Shown here: one piece after another, positions 36,571 to 45,685 of the stretch
Layout of the letters: each line of letters begins with the position of its first letter
How positions within the stretch are numbered: the first letter of the stretch is position 1
NCBI RefSeq assembly: GCF_017744655.1
Contig: NZ_JAGIAW010000003.1
Coordinates: 62,001 to 126,000, forward strand
DNA from: Devosia sp.
Lineage (GTDB): Bacteria; Pseudomonadota; Alphaproteobacteria; Rhizobiales; Devosiaceae
DNA: 64,000 bases
Reading direction: 5' to 3'
Notes under the pieces: generated by a model
Database searches by the model: none
What the model was told of the DNA's origin: nothing
What the model saw: only the letters and a program-made list of their open reading frames with translations
Translations under genes and position numbers: made by a program

Positions 36571-36669
36571 AGAGCGCGTCGCGATCCCAGGGGATACGCT
36601 CGATGCGCTTTAGCGCCTTGTTTTCGCGCATGTCTCCCGAAACCGGCGACCACTTTCGGGAGACATGCT
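36571..36669. repeat. Rhizobial-type composite palindromic element, copy 1
   Basis: Begins AGAGCGCGTCGCGATCCC, continues CTTTAGCGCCTTGTTTTCGCG, and ends in a perfect 14-bp hairpin CATGTCTCCCGAAA (36629-36642) / TTTCGGGAGACATG (36654-36667). The stop codon of the GGDEF-EAL gene is at its right edge (TTTAGGTCGAG). A diverged copy is at 39217. Sequences of this shape recur between genes throughout Hyphomicrobiales genomes. Confidence 0.85.
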
Positions 36670-38976
36670 TTAGGTCGAGGAAACGAGGCGCAGAGGCACC
36701 GTGTTTTGACGGTAAATCTGCTGTTCGAGCAGGCGCGAGATCGCATCGAAACTCATCGGAGCCCCATAAAGGAATCCCTGGATGAGGTCGGCCCGCGTGT
36801 GATTGATGACGAAGTTGAGCTGGACCTCGGTTTCGACGCCTTCGATCGTGGTCACGAGATCAAGATCCTTGCCGATCTGCACCACATTGGTGAGCAGCTT
36901 TAAGGCATGCTCGTCGGTTTCGATCCCGGTGAGGAAGGAGCGGTCGATCTTGAGCTTGGTAAAGGGCAGGGCGCTGAGATAGCTCAGCGAAGAATAGCCC
37001 GTGCCAAAATCGTCGAGCGCTACGCCGACCCCGCGATTGCACAGTTTTAGGAGCGCCGCGGCTGCTGCATCGCGCTCTTCGATAACGGTGGTTTCCGTTA
37101 CTTCGATTTCGAGACGTGCGGCGGGGAGACCGCTTTCCTCGAGAGCGTGCGTGACCATGTCCTCGACATCGGTGGCGCGGAAGTCTCGCGCCGAGATGTT
37201 TACTGCGACATGGGTGGTTCCGGGCCAGGTGTGGCAGTCGCGCGTGGCTTTGCCGAGCACGAAACGCGTCAGATCGGTGATCATGCCGGTTTCTTCGGCG
37301 ATCGGAATGAAGGTTGCCGGCGAGATGGCGCCAAAAGTCTCGTGGTCCCAGCGGGCTAGCGCTTCGCAGCCCACGATGCGGTTTTCGCGCGGATCGACTA
37401 TGGGCTGATAGGCGAGGTGCAGTTTGCTTTCTGCAATGGCGGTCTTGAGGTCGGTCTTGAGCTGCTGGCGGAACTGATATTCAGTATCCATGCGCGCATG
37501 GAACCGAATGATGCGGTTCTTGCCGCCCGACTTTGCTTCGTTGAGCGCCAGATCGGCCTTGATCATCAAGTGCTCGAAAGTGTTGTTGCGGTCCGGCGAG
37601 GAGACGAGGCCGGCGCTGACATCGATATCGAGCCGGCGATTGGGCAGTTGGTAGGCTTGGTGGAGACCTTCGAGCAGGCGTTCCGCATCGGCCTCGATGC
37701 CCTCGGGTCCTTCGGGCGAAACATAGAAGGCGATGAATTCGTCGCCGCCCAAGCGTCCCACGATGGCGTTTTCGGGCAAGGCGCCGGGCAGGCGGCGGCC
37801 AAGCTCATGCAGCAATTGATCGCCGGCAAGATGACCGAGCGTGTCGTTGATATGCTTGAAATCGTCGATATCGAGAATCAACAGCGCCACATGGCCCGCT
37901 TCGACCGTATCGAGCCGGGCTTCGAGCGCCTTTTCGACCAGTTCGGCGAAATAGGCGCGGTTGGGCAGCCCCGTCAGCGCGTCATAGCGCGCCATATAGC
38001 TGATGCGTTCCTCGGCGGCGATGCGATCGGAAATATCTTCGAACAGCAGCACCGACTTGGTATCGCGCGAGGAGATCGAGGCTTCGAAATACCGCCCGCC
38101 TACGCTTGATATCAGCACTTTGCCGCTTGATCTCGTTTCGATCAGCACGTCCATGCGCCGGGCGGCCGCCTGCGGGATGGCGCCGGTTGCGAGCGCATGT
38201 TCGAAAAGCTCATAGAGCGGACGCCCGATCCAGTCAGATGGATTGTCGATGCCGAAGGCCAGAAGCGCGGTGTCATTGGCCACTTCGATCAGGTGGTTGC
38301 GGTCGAGCATGAGCAGGCCATGCGCCATGGTGTCGAGCGCGGCGTCGAGCTGGCCGGCGAGGGCCGAGGCCTTGGTGCGGCCATGCACGGCGCGCAGCAG
38401 CACGTTTCGTGCATTGCCCGCAATCTTGCGCAGCGACAGGAAGAAGGGCAGCAGCAAGAGAGTAAGAAGCGCGTAGTAGATATTGCCCACGAGCAGCAGC
38501 CCCAGGCACAGGGGCACTGCGATCAGCAGGACCTGGATGGTCATCAGCTTGTCGATGGCGAAATTGCGCTGCGAGACGCCCACCAGCACGGAAACCGAGA
38601 CGCTGGCAGCGGTCAGTTCGGCAAAGGCATCGTCGACGACCCAGAAGCTGATCAGGCACCAGACGCCATAGATCAGGGCGATGGCGGCGGCGCCCAGGGT
38701 GGCGCGCCCTTCCCAATAGAGCGCCGTTTCGACGTCTTCGTCGCCAAGGGTCGCATGTTCGAAGGCCTTCATGTCGAGATGGCGTAGGAAGCCGACCACG
38801 ATGAACAGAAAGGCGATACAGCCAAGTTCAGGCGATTGCGCCTCGAGCGCTGCGACGGATGCGGCGAGAGCCGAGCCATAGGCGCCAAGCAGCATCGACA
38901 GCCGGTCGGCATAAAGCGAACGGATCATCGACACATAATCGACCGGCGGCAGCAATTTATGGGCGGCTTGAAACAT
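36670..38976 (-). CDS. Membrane-bound GGDEF-EAL c-di-GMP signalling protein
   Basis: A 768-residue protein: several N-terminal membrane helices (about 30-195), a PAS-like sensor (about 210-320: ALDTMAHGLLMLDRNHLIEVANDTALLAFG), then GGDEF (motif intact at 410-414 in RLGGDEFIAF) and EAL (about residues 515-755, signature EAL near 538 in GCEALARWDHE, plus DDFGTGYSSLSYL and KIDRSF). Both the diguanylate cyclase and the phosphodiesterase signatures are intact, so the net activity cannot be predicted. The C-terminal codons enter the palindromic element at 36571-36669. Confidence 0.93.
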   Translation of the reverse strand: MFQAAHKLLPPVDYVSMIRSLYADRLSMLLGAYGSALAASVAALEAQSPELGCIAFLFIVVGFLRHLDMKAFEHATLGDEDVETALYWEGRATLGAAAIALIYGVWCLISFWVVDDAFAELTAASVSVSVLVGVSQRNFAIDKLMTIQVLLIAVPLCLGLLLVGNIYYALLTLLLLPFFLSLRKIAGNARNVLLRAVHGRTKASALAGQLDAALDTMAHGLLMLDRNHLIEVANDTALLAFGIDNPSDWIGRPLYELFEHALATGAIPQAAARRMDVLIETRSSGKVLISSVGGRYFEASISSRDTKSVLLFEDISDRIAAEERISYMARYDALTGLPNRAYFAELVEKALEARLDTVEAGHVALLILDIDDFKHINDTLGHLAGDQLLHELGRRLPGALPENAIVGRLGGDEFIAFYVSPEGPEGIEADAERLLEGLHQAYQLPNRRLDIDVSAGLVSSPDRNNTFEHLMIKADLALNEAKSGGKNRIIRFHARMDTEYQFRQQLKTDLKTAIAESKLHLAYQPIVDPRENRIVGCEALARWDHETFGAISPATFIPIAEETGMITDLTRFVLGKATRDCHTWPGTTHVAVNISARDFRATDVEDMVTHALEESGLPAARLEIEVTETTVIEERDAAAAALLKLCNRGVGVALDDFGTGYSSLSYLSALPFTKLKIDRSFLTGIETDEHALKLLTNVVQIGKDLDLVTTIEGVETEVQLNFVINHTRADLIQGFLYGAPMSFDAISRLLEQQIYRQNTVPLRLVSST

Positions 38977-39216
38977 GCCGATCCTGTGCAGAGTTCGGAT
39001 CTTTGGGGGTGATCCGCCGCGCCGACTCCGGTCGGCAGCGGTTTGGTGTAGGTCGCCACGCGCGTGGCTTGTGGCCGCCCATTCTTGGCGTGGCCGTTCT
39101 GGTTGACGTTTGAGTTCAACGTAACTGCGGTTAAGACCGTCTTGAATGTTGAGGGGAAGATGAACTTCGTCGCCGCTTTCCCGTTGCCAAGGTGAACCCT
39201 TGCTTAATGCGGTTCG

Positions 39217-39320
39217 CTAAAGCGCGTCGAGATCCCCTGGATTGGCTTGGCGCGCCTTGGTTTTTGTTTTCGCGCAGGCCTCCGAACGGGTACCTTTCGG
39301 GGGGCATGCTGCAGGTCGAG
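39217..39320. repeat. Rhizobial-type composite palindromic element, copy 2
   Basis: Starts TAAAGCGCGTCGAGATCCCC, contains TTTTTGTTTTCGCGCAGGCC, and ends in a degenerate hairpin (39273-39309, TCCGAA / TTCGGGGGGCATGC) then GCAGGTCGAGG. It directly abuts the ribosome-binding site of the pterin dehydratase. The rest of the 353-base gap (38977-39216) contains TTAAGACCGTCTTGA at 39131, a near CtrA box with one mismatch, and no gene that I can support. Confidence 0.8.
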
Positions 39321-39329
39321 GAGGCCGAA

Positions 39330-39617
39330 ATGGCAGACAAGCTCAAACCGGATGAACTTGCAGCAGCGCGCAGCAAGCTGACGGGCTGGACCATCGAGGG
39401 TGGCGAAACGCAGCTCAAACGATCCTTCAAGTTCAAGGATTTTTCCGAAGCCTTTGGCTTCATGAGCCGCGTAGCCCTGCTCGCCGACAAGGCCGATCAC
39501 CATCCTGATTGGTCCAATAGCTACAATAAGGTCGAGATCGTGCTCTCCACCCATGATGCAGGCGGGCTGACGCAGAAGGATGTCGATCTCGCCGGAAAAA
39601 TCAGCGCTCTGGTCTGA
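39330..39617 (+). CDS. 4a-hydroxytetrahydrobiopterin dehydratase (pterin-4a-carbinolamine dehydratase)
   Basis: A 95-residue PCD/DCoH-like enzyme that dehydrates 4a-hydroxytetrahydropterin to regenerate the pterin cofactor of aromatic amino acid hydroxylases. The active-site motif HHPDW is in [23 protein letters not shown], and the N-terminal W-T-x-E-G-G strand ([18 protein letters not shown]) fits the fold. ATG 39330 has a strong GAGGAGG eight bases upstream. No phenylalanine hydroxylase is nearby, so the substrate in this organism is open. Confidence 0.92.
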   Translation: MADKLKPDELAAARSKLTGWTIEGGETQLKRSFKFKDFSEAFGFMSRVALLADKADHHPDWSNSYNKVEIVLSTHDAGGLTQKDVDLAGKISALV

Positions 39618-39624
39618 TCGTCTT

Positions 39625-42600
39625 TCAGTGGAAATTGCGACCCTTCGGCATGGCGCCATAGGCGCGGCGGCGGGCCATTTCGATCTCGCGAATGGCATTG
39701 CGGTCGCGGCTCTGACTGCCCGGCGGGCCGGATTTGCCTTCATCGGCACGGGCCACGACTTTGTCGCCAAAATCCTTGCCATGCGAAAGGTCGAGCAAGT
39801 GGGGGGTCAGATCGACCATGTCCTCGGCGATGATGTGAATGACGAGGCCCTCTTTCTGCAATTGCCCGCGCACCGCCAGCATGCGGCTCGAGAGCAGCGT
39901 CTTTCGCATGGCATCGTTTTCAAACAGCTTTGGCCATACGACGATATTGGCAACGCCGGTTTCGTCCTCGAGCGTCACGAAGATGACGCCGCTGGCCGTG
40001 CCCGGTCGCTGGCGGACCAGCACGAGCCCCGCCACTTCGATGCGGTGGCCCGGCGTCACCGTCGAGAGATTTGCCGCCCGCGTCGTCCCCCGCTCCATCA
40101 GCATGGGCCGCAGGAATTGTACCGGATGGCCCTTTAGGGACAGCGACAGGGTCGCATAGTCGTGGATGACCTCCTCGCCCGGCGCCATGAGTGGCAGGCC
40201 GGCGGGCTCTTCGACCGGTGTTCCCCTGGGTGGCGCGATGGCAAAGAGCGGCAGGGTTTCGGCGCCGTGGGTGCCGATGAGCCCCTTTACGGCCCAGAGC
40301 GCCTCGCGACGGTTGAGCCCGAAATCGGAGAAAGCATCGGCCCGGGCGAGTTTTTCGAGGCTGGCAATGGGCACGCCGGTGCGCAGCCAAAGATCGCGAA
40401 TGGAGGTGTAGCGGCCCTTTTCGCGCACCTCGACGATCCGCTCGATGTCCTTTTGCGCCAGGCCCTCTACCTGCCGCAGCCCCAGGCGCATCGCCTTTTG
40501 GGTCCAGATGTCTTTTTCCATCGCCGTATGCCGCGGCCAGATATGGTCTGCAATCTTCCAGCCATCATCTTCAAGACTGGAATCGTGGTTCGACAGATTG
40601 ATGTCGGGCGGCCGGATTTCGACGCCATGCTCGGTCGCGTCACGCACCAATTGGCTCGGCGCATAGAAGCCCATGGGCTGGGAATTGAGCAGGGCACAGG
40701 CAAAGACATCGGGATAGTGGCATTTGAGCCAGCACGAGGCATAGACGAGCAGGGCAAAGCTGGCCGCGTGGCTCTCGGGAAACCCATATTCGGCAAAGCC
40801 TTCGATCTGGGAAAAGCAGCGTTCGGCAAATTCCTGGCTGTATTTTTTCCGCTCGTTGTTCTTCATCCCCTCGATGAAGCGCTCCTTGAAAATCTCGATC
40901 TTTCCGGTGCGCCGCCAGGCGGCCATGGCGCGCCGGAGTTGATCGGCTTCGCCGGCGGAAAAGCCGGCACCCTTGATCGCCATCTGCATGGCCTGTTCCT
41001 GAAAGAGCGGAATACCTAGGGTTTTCTTGAGGACCTGGTCGAGCGGATCGTCGGGATCGGCGGCCCAGGGTTCAATGCCTTCGCGCCGTTTTAGGTAGGG
41101 GTGGACCATGCCGCCCTGGATCGGGCCGGGGCGAACGATGGCGACTTCGATGACGAGGTCATAAAAGACCTTTGGCTTGAGGCGCGGCAGCATGGACATC
41201 TGCGCCCGGCTCTCGATCTGGAAGACGCCAATCGTGTCGGCCCTGTGCGTCATCTCATAGACCGGCTTGGCGATTTCCGTTCCTTTATCCTCGTCACTGA
41301 ACCCTTCGTCTTGCAGCTCGGCTAAGGTTACGTCGCGCTTATAGTGCTCCTTCATCAGGTCAAAAGCCCGCCTCAGGCAAGTCAGCATGCCCAGTGCCAG
41401 AACATCGACCTTCAGGATTTTGAGGGCGTCGATATCGTCTTTGTTCCATTCGATGATAGTGCGGCTATCCATGGCCGACTTGCTGATCGGCACGAGGCTT
41501 TCAAGGCTGTCGCGGGTGATGACGAAGCCGCCCACGTGCTGGCTGAGATGCCGCGGAAAACCGCGCAGTACTTTCACGACCTCGAACATCTGTGCCAGCA
41601 CCGGGTCATCCGGGTTGAGCCCGATATTGGCGACGCTTTTGAGATCGAGCGAGGAGCCCCAGCCCCAATGGAGCTGGTTGAAGGCGGCAATGGTGTCGTC
41701 GGAAACGCCGAAAACCTTTGCCGTTTCGCGGATGGCGCTTTTGGAACGGTAGGAAATGACATTGGCCGTCAGTCCCGTCCGCCGTCCCCCATATTTCTGG
41801 TAGACATATTGCATCACCTCCTCGCGCCGTTCGTGCTCGAAATCGACGTCGATATCGGGCGGTTCGTCGCGCTCGGTGGAGATGAAACGGCCAAAGACCA
41901 GCGTGGCTTTTCTCGGGTCGACCTCGGTGATTTCGAGGCAATAGCAGACAGTTGAATTGGCGGCTGATCCGCGCCCCTGACACAGAATGCCCTTTTCGTA
42001 GCGGGCAAAGCGCACAATGTCCTGAACTGTGAGGAAGTAAGCGGCATAGCCCTTTTCGTCGATGAGTTTTAGTTCCGTGCGGATCTGGTCTTCGGAGCCC
42101 GGTGGCAATCCTTCGGGAAAGCGCTTTTTCGCCCCGGCCCAGGTCAGGCGCTCCAGCGTCTGCTGTGCTGTCTCGCCATTGCCGATCGTCTCCTCGGGAT
42201 AATTGTATTCGAGCTGGTTGAGCGCAAAATCGATCTTCGCGATGAACTTTTGGGTCTGCGCAATGGCATCGGGATGCTCGGCAAAAAGACCAGCCATTTC
42301 ACGCGGGCTCTTGAGGTGCCGTTCGGCATTTGCAGTAAGGCGAAAGCCGGCTTCGTCGAGCGTAACATGCTCGCGAATGCAGGTGACGACATCAAGCAAC
42401 ATGCTGCGATCGGGCTCGTGATATTGCGCGTCATTGCTGGCGATCATGAAGGCCCGATGGCGCCTCGCTGATGCCTCGACCCGGTTGAGCCGGGCCCGAT
42501 CCTGGCCATCAAAGCGCGGCGTCCCGGCGATCCAGACCCGTCCCGGTGCCTGCCGGCTCAGGCGATCGAGAGTCTTTTCGGTGAGCGCCCAGTCGCTCTC

Positions 42601-43086
42601 GTCGGGAAGCAGGATGAAGAGCTGGCCTTGCGAAAAATCCTCGGTTGGACCGTGCGCCTCTTCAGAAGCGGGATTGGCCGAGCCGAAGAGGTCGTCGAAA
42701 AAGAGCGTTGGATTGCCCTTTTCGCCCCGATGATTGCCGATAGTCAGCAGTTTGCAGAGCCGGCCATAGGCGACGCGATCGCTGGGATAGGCGACGATAT
42801 CGGGCGTGCCATCGGCAAAGGCCAGCCTGACGCCGACAAGATAGCGAAAGTGCGGGCTCAACTCCTTGTTGTCGCGCGCCGTCACATAGCCGCGGACAAC
42901 CCCGGCAAAGGTATTGCGATCGCAAATGCCGAGGGCCGTCATGCCCAAAACCATGGCTGACGCCACCATTTCCTCGGGATGCGAACCCGAGCGCAGGAAA
43001 GAAAAATTGCTGGTGGTGATCAGCTCGCTATAAAACGGGGCCTCGAGTTCGATGACTTTTTCCGGAATGGTGGCGGGGGCACTCAT
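39625..43086 (-). CDS. dnaE2: Error-prone DNA polymerase DnaE2 (ImuC)
   Basis: A 1153-residue C-family polymerase for SOS mutagenesis. The N-terminal PHP domain begins SELITTSNFSFLRSGSHPEE; the polymerase core includes CQGRGSAANSTVCYCL, DIDVDFEHERREEVMQYVYQKYG and DVLALGMLTCL, and the C-terminal region ends in an OB-fold part with HLLDLSHGKDFGDKVV. Its ATG overlaps the imuB stop by four bases (ATGA). It is the last gene of imuA-imuB-dnaE2, driven by the LexA box at 45462. Confidence 0.96.
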   Translation of the reverse strand: MSAPATIPEKVIELEAPFYSELITTSNFSFLRSGSHPEEMVASAMVLGMTALGICDRNTFAGVVRGYVTARDNKELSPHFRYLVGVRLAFADGTPDIVAYPSDRVAYGRLCKLLTIGNHRGEKGNPTLFFDDLFGSANPASEEAHGPTEDFSQGQLFILLPDESDWALTEKTLDRLSRQAPGRVWIAGTPRFDGQDRARLNRVEASARRHRAFMIASNDAQYHEPDRSMLLDVVTCIREHVTLDEAGFRLTANAERHLKSPREMAGLFAEHPDAIAQTQKFIAKIDFALNQLEYNYPEETIGNGETAQQTLERLTWAGAKKRFPEGLPPGSEDQIRTELKLIDEKGYAAYFLTVQDIVRFARYEKGILCQGRGSAANSTVCYCLEITEVDPRKATLVFGRFISTERDEPPDIDVDFEHERREEVMQYVYQKYGGRRTGLTANVISYRSKSAIRETAKVFGVSDDTIAAFNQLHWGWGSSLDLKSVANIGLNPDDPVLAQMFEVVKVLRGFPRHLSQHVGGFVITRDSLESLVPISKSAMDSRTIIEWNKDDIDALKILKVDVLALGMLTCLRRAFDLMKEHYKRDVTLAELQDEGFSDEDKGTEIAKPVYEMTHRADTIGVFQIESRAQMSMLPRLKPKVFYDLVIEVAIVRPGPIQGGMVHPYLKRREGIEPWAADPDDPLDQVLKKTLGIPLFQEQAMQMAIKGAGFSAGEADQLRRAMAAWRRTGKIEIFKERFIEGMKNNERKKYSQEFAERCFSQIEGFAEYGFPESHAASFALLVYASCWLKCHYPDVFACALLNSQPMGFYAPSQLVRDATEHGVEIRPPDINLSNHDSSLEDDGWKIADHIWPRHTAMEKDIWTQKAMRLGLRQVEGLAQKDIERIVEVREKGRYTSIRDLWLRTGVPIASLEKLARADAFSDFGLNRREALWAVKGLIGTHGAETLPLFAIAPPRGTPVEEPAGLPLMAPGEEVIHDYATLSLSLKGHPVQFLRPMLMERGTTRAANLSTVTPGHRIEVAGLVLVRQRPGTASGVIFVTLEDETGVANIVVWPKLFENDAMRKTLLSSRMLAVRGQLQKEGLVIHIIAEDMVDLTPHLLDLSHGKDFGDKVVARADEGKSGPPGSQSRDRNAIREIEMARRRAYGAMPKGRNFH

Positions 43087-44753
43087 GGGAAAAATCCATG
43101 CAGGTACCAGATCGGCCTATTGCCCTTGCTGTACAGTCCCTGCCGAAACACCCAGAAGCGGCTGCCGTGCTGGTCTTCCACCACATAGTAGTCACGCGTT
43201 CCGGCATCGGGATTGAAGAGCAGCAGGTCCGGGATATAGGGCGGTGGCACCGGCTTTTCGCCTGGCTCCGGCTTTTTGGGCTTTGGCGGTTCGACCAGTT
43301 TCAGCCGCTCTTGCTTCCGCCACCACTCTGCGCCCAAGCGCTCCGGCCCCTGGCCACTGACCAAACGAAAACTCTCGCCGCGCCAGACCATGGAGGCGGG
43401 GAGGCCATGGGGCACTTCGGCCATGATGGCGACGATCTCGGGCATGGGCAGCAGTTTTACCGGGCGTTGCAGGGGTGGGGCTGCAATCGGAGCATCGGTC
43501 TGGCCTGATTGCGTCGGCACCAGTCTGGCCGCGCGCTCGGGCAGGCGGCTTGCCACCATTTCCGTCCGCAAGACGGCGAGCGGGCCGAGCCGGCTGCTCA
43601 GCCGGTCGTTGAGCCTTGCAATGTCTTCGGTGCCTTCCTCGATGGAAAAGGCGCCCGTCTGCACCGCATCGAGGCGATCGGTGCTGCTCGCGGCCAGCCG
43701 CACCATGTCGATACCAAAGCCGGGATCATATTCGGTTTCCAGCCGCTGCGCCCGATGGCGAAAAAGGTCGGCAATATGCTCGGGGTCGCGCGTCACCCGT
43801 CCGGCATTGAGCGACAGGGTCATTACCTTGTGGTCGACCCGATAAAGGAAAAGATGAAAAGTCTGGCCGCCCAGCCCTTCGGCTTCGAGGGTTTTGCTCA
43901 ATTTTACCGAGAGGTCATGGGTCGTGCGCAGCACATCGTCCATGAGGCTGATGGGATCGGCAAAGCGTTGCTCGACGAGATGGTCGACCAGCGGCAGGCG
44001 CGGCGTCATCCGCTCCTCGATCGCGCCAAAAGCCTGGTCGATGCGCAGGAGGATTTGGCTAAAGCGGGTGTGCAACGACTTTCGGGGATATTGCCTGACC
44101 TGCCCGATGGTTTTGAGCCCCATCTGACCAAGAGTAAGCAACTGGCTTTCCTCGAGCCGCAGGGCCGCAACCGGCAGGGCATCGAGCAGGGCGGCAAAAC
44201 TATCGTCTTCAACCACCTGGCTCCGGGCAAAATGGCTGACGGCCCAGGCGGCGCCGATGGTTGGGGCAATGGCGCCGGAAACGCGGTAGCCCAGTTTCCG
44301 CAGGCGGATGATGAGCGTGCGCAGCATTTCGGTTTCGCCACCGAAAAGATGCGCCACGCCGGTAATGTCGAGCACGAGATCGCCAAAACGGCTGATATCG
44401 GTCATCACCGAAACCAGCGGGCTGGCATTGGAGTGCCAATCGGCAAAGTCGCCAAAGGCGGTCTCCAGCCTTGGGCGGTCGATCTCGAGCACAGTGAGAG
44501 CCGGCCAGATGGCGCGGGCATCGGCGAGGTTCTGGCCGAGGCGCAGCCCGTTCTGCAGGCCCTCCGGATCGAGTGCGGCAAGGCGCAACCCGCCCTTGAT
44601 GCGCTCGTAAAGTGCCAGGGGGTTTTCCTTGAGCCTTGGCTCAGCTCGCTTGAGATAGTCGGTGGCCCAATAGGGCAGGTGCAGCACCAGGAAGCGGCGT
44701 TTCTGCCTGATATCGACCAAGGCCAACTGGCTTGGAGAAGATTGCAAAGCCAT
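43083..44753 (-). CDS. imuB: ImuB, Y-family polymerase-like mutagenesis protein
   Basis: A 556-residue inactive Y-family homologue that links DnaE2 to the beta clamp. It has the family beginning RFLVLHLPYWATDYLKR, HSNASPLVSVMTDISRFGDLVLDITGVAHLFGGE, and the little-finger and C-terminal regions. The Y-family catalytic acidic residues are not evident, as expected for ImuB. ATG 44753 overlaps the end of imuA by 113 bases; TTG starts a few codons downstream would shorten the overlap. The frame upstream to 44927 is open but lacks similarity. Confidence 0.93.
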   Translation of the reverse strand: MALQSSPSQLALVDIRQKRRFLVLHLPYWATDYLKRAEPRLKENPLALYERIKGGLRLAALDPEGLQNGLRLGQNLADARAIWPALTVLEIDRPRLETAFGDFADWHSNASPLVSVMTDISRFGDLVLDITGVAHLFGGETEMLRTLIIRLRKLGYRVSGAIAPTIGAAWAVSHFARSQVVEDDSFAALLDALPVAALRLEESQLLTLGQMGLKTIGQVRQYPRKSLHTRFSQILLRIDQAFGAIEERMTPRLPLVDHLVEQRFADPISLMDDVLRTTHDLSVKLSKTLEAEGLGGQTFHLFLYRVDHKVMTLSLNAGRVTRDPEHIADLFRHRAQRLETEYDPGFGIDMVRLAASSTDRLDAVQTGAFSIEEGTEDIARLNDRLSSRLGPLAVLRTEMVASRLPERAARLVPTQSGQTDAPIAAPPLQRPVKLLPMPEIVAIMAEVPHGLPASMVWRGESFRLVSGQGPERLGAEWWRKQERLKLVEPPKPKKPEPGEKPVPPPYIPDLLLFNPDAGTRDYYVVEDQHGSRFWVFRQGLYSKGNRPIWYLHGFFP

Positions 44754-45444
44754 TTTTCCGTGCCTCCAGCATCCAGTCCAGTTGATTGCCAGCGATGCGA
44801 CCCTTTTCGAGCCGCAGGTGCCAGCGCGCCGCGCCTGGGGCTCGGTCGTCGAAGGCGTGGCGGCCGCTGCGATGGGGCATGAGCCGCCAGCGCAGGTGTC
44901 CGGCGCTGCTTTCCCGTCGCTGGCCATAGCGCAGCATGAAGAGCGATACCCGGTTGGCGCTGGCGCGCAGGCTCAGCCGCCGGCTGGCGGTGAAATTGAG
45001 CAGTTTTGGATTGCCCTTCACCTCGGCGATGATGGCCGCGACCGCCCGGCAGGCGGTGGCTTCCTCGGTGGCCCATAAAAATTCGGTCATGTCGGCGACC
45101 CGCACGATCACCAGTTTTGCGGGATCAATTCCGAACCAGTGCAAACCAGGTCCATAGGGCAGGCCGAAGTGTTTCCCCTCATCGGCCAATTGCACGTAGT
45201 AGATCGTCGAGCGCCGCGCCGTGAGCAGGCTTTTGGCCTGGGTCAGCGCAAAGGCGAGGCTTGCGCCGCTGTCCCGGGCGCCATCGACATAGACTTCCTG
45301 CACGAGACCCGCCGGCAAGGCGGGAAAAATGCCGGGTTCACCCCGCGGCCGATTGACTGCTTCCGCCAGTGCCGGCTTGCGCTCGATATCGGCAATGGTG
45401 TCCCGCAGCGCGGCAAGGCGCTGTTGGCGTTCCGGGGCCTGCAT
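44641..45444 (-). CDS. imuA: ImuA, SOS-mutagenesis accessory protein
   Basis: A 267-residue RecA-like protein, the first gene of the LexA-controlled mutagenesis cassette. Family cues are RLAALRDTIADIERKPA, FPALPAGLVQEVYVDG, GASLAFALTQAKSLL, YYVQLADEGKHFGLPYGPGLHWFGIDPAKLVIVRVAD, and RRLSLRASANRVSLFMLRYG. Canonical Walker motifs are weak, as usual in this family. Start ATG 45444 is 18 bases from the LexA box. The C-terminal 37 residues overlap imuB in another frame. Confidence 0.93.
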   Translation of the reverse strand: MQAPERQQRLAALRDTIADIERKPALAEAVNRPRGEPGIFPALPAGLVQEVYVDGARDSGASLAFALTQAKSLLTARRSTIYYVQLADEGKHFGLPYGPGLHWFGIDPAKLVIVRVADMTEFLWATEEATACRAVAAIIAEVKGNPKLLNFTASRRLSLRASANRVSLFMLRYGQRRESSAGHLRWRLMPHRSGRHAFDDRAPGAARWHLRLEKGRIAGNQLDWMLEARKNGFAIFSKPVGLGRYQAETPLPGAAPALLGHRLSQAS

Positions 45445-45461
45445 GATGAAACCGTCTACTA

Positions 45462-45476
45462 GAACAAAACAGGAAC
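45462..45476. promoter_or_regulatory. LexA (SOS) box of imuA-imuB-dnaE2
   Basis: GAACAAAACAGGAAC, which read leftward is GTTCCTGTTTTGTTC, an exact alphaproteobacterial GTTC-N7-GTTC operator with a T-rich spacer. It is 18 bases upstream of the imuA ATG. Confidence 0.9.
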
Positions 45477-45685
45477 AATTTGACTCCGAATCCCTCGAGA
45501 GTCGAGTCCCTTTCTGAAGGCCCCCAAAAGAGGGTGTGGCCCGCCTGCATCAGCGGCGGTCAAGACCGCGTGAGCAGTCCTCGCGCCCATTGAGCAAAAC
45601 CAGCTTCTGCCCCAGTCTTTGTTTCGCGGCCCTCCCGGCTCAATCGCAAACCCGTTCCTTCACCCCGTGCACGAGGCTGAAAGCC

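Noticed and set aside
39131..39145. TTAAGACCGTCTTGA as a CtrA box
   Set aside because: One mismatch in the second half (TTGA); kept only as a note because single-mismatch hits are expected by chance.
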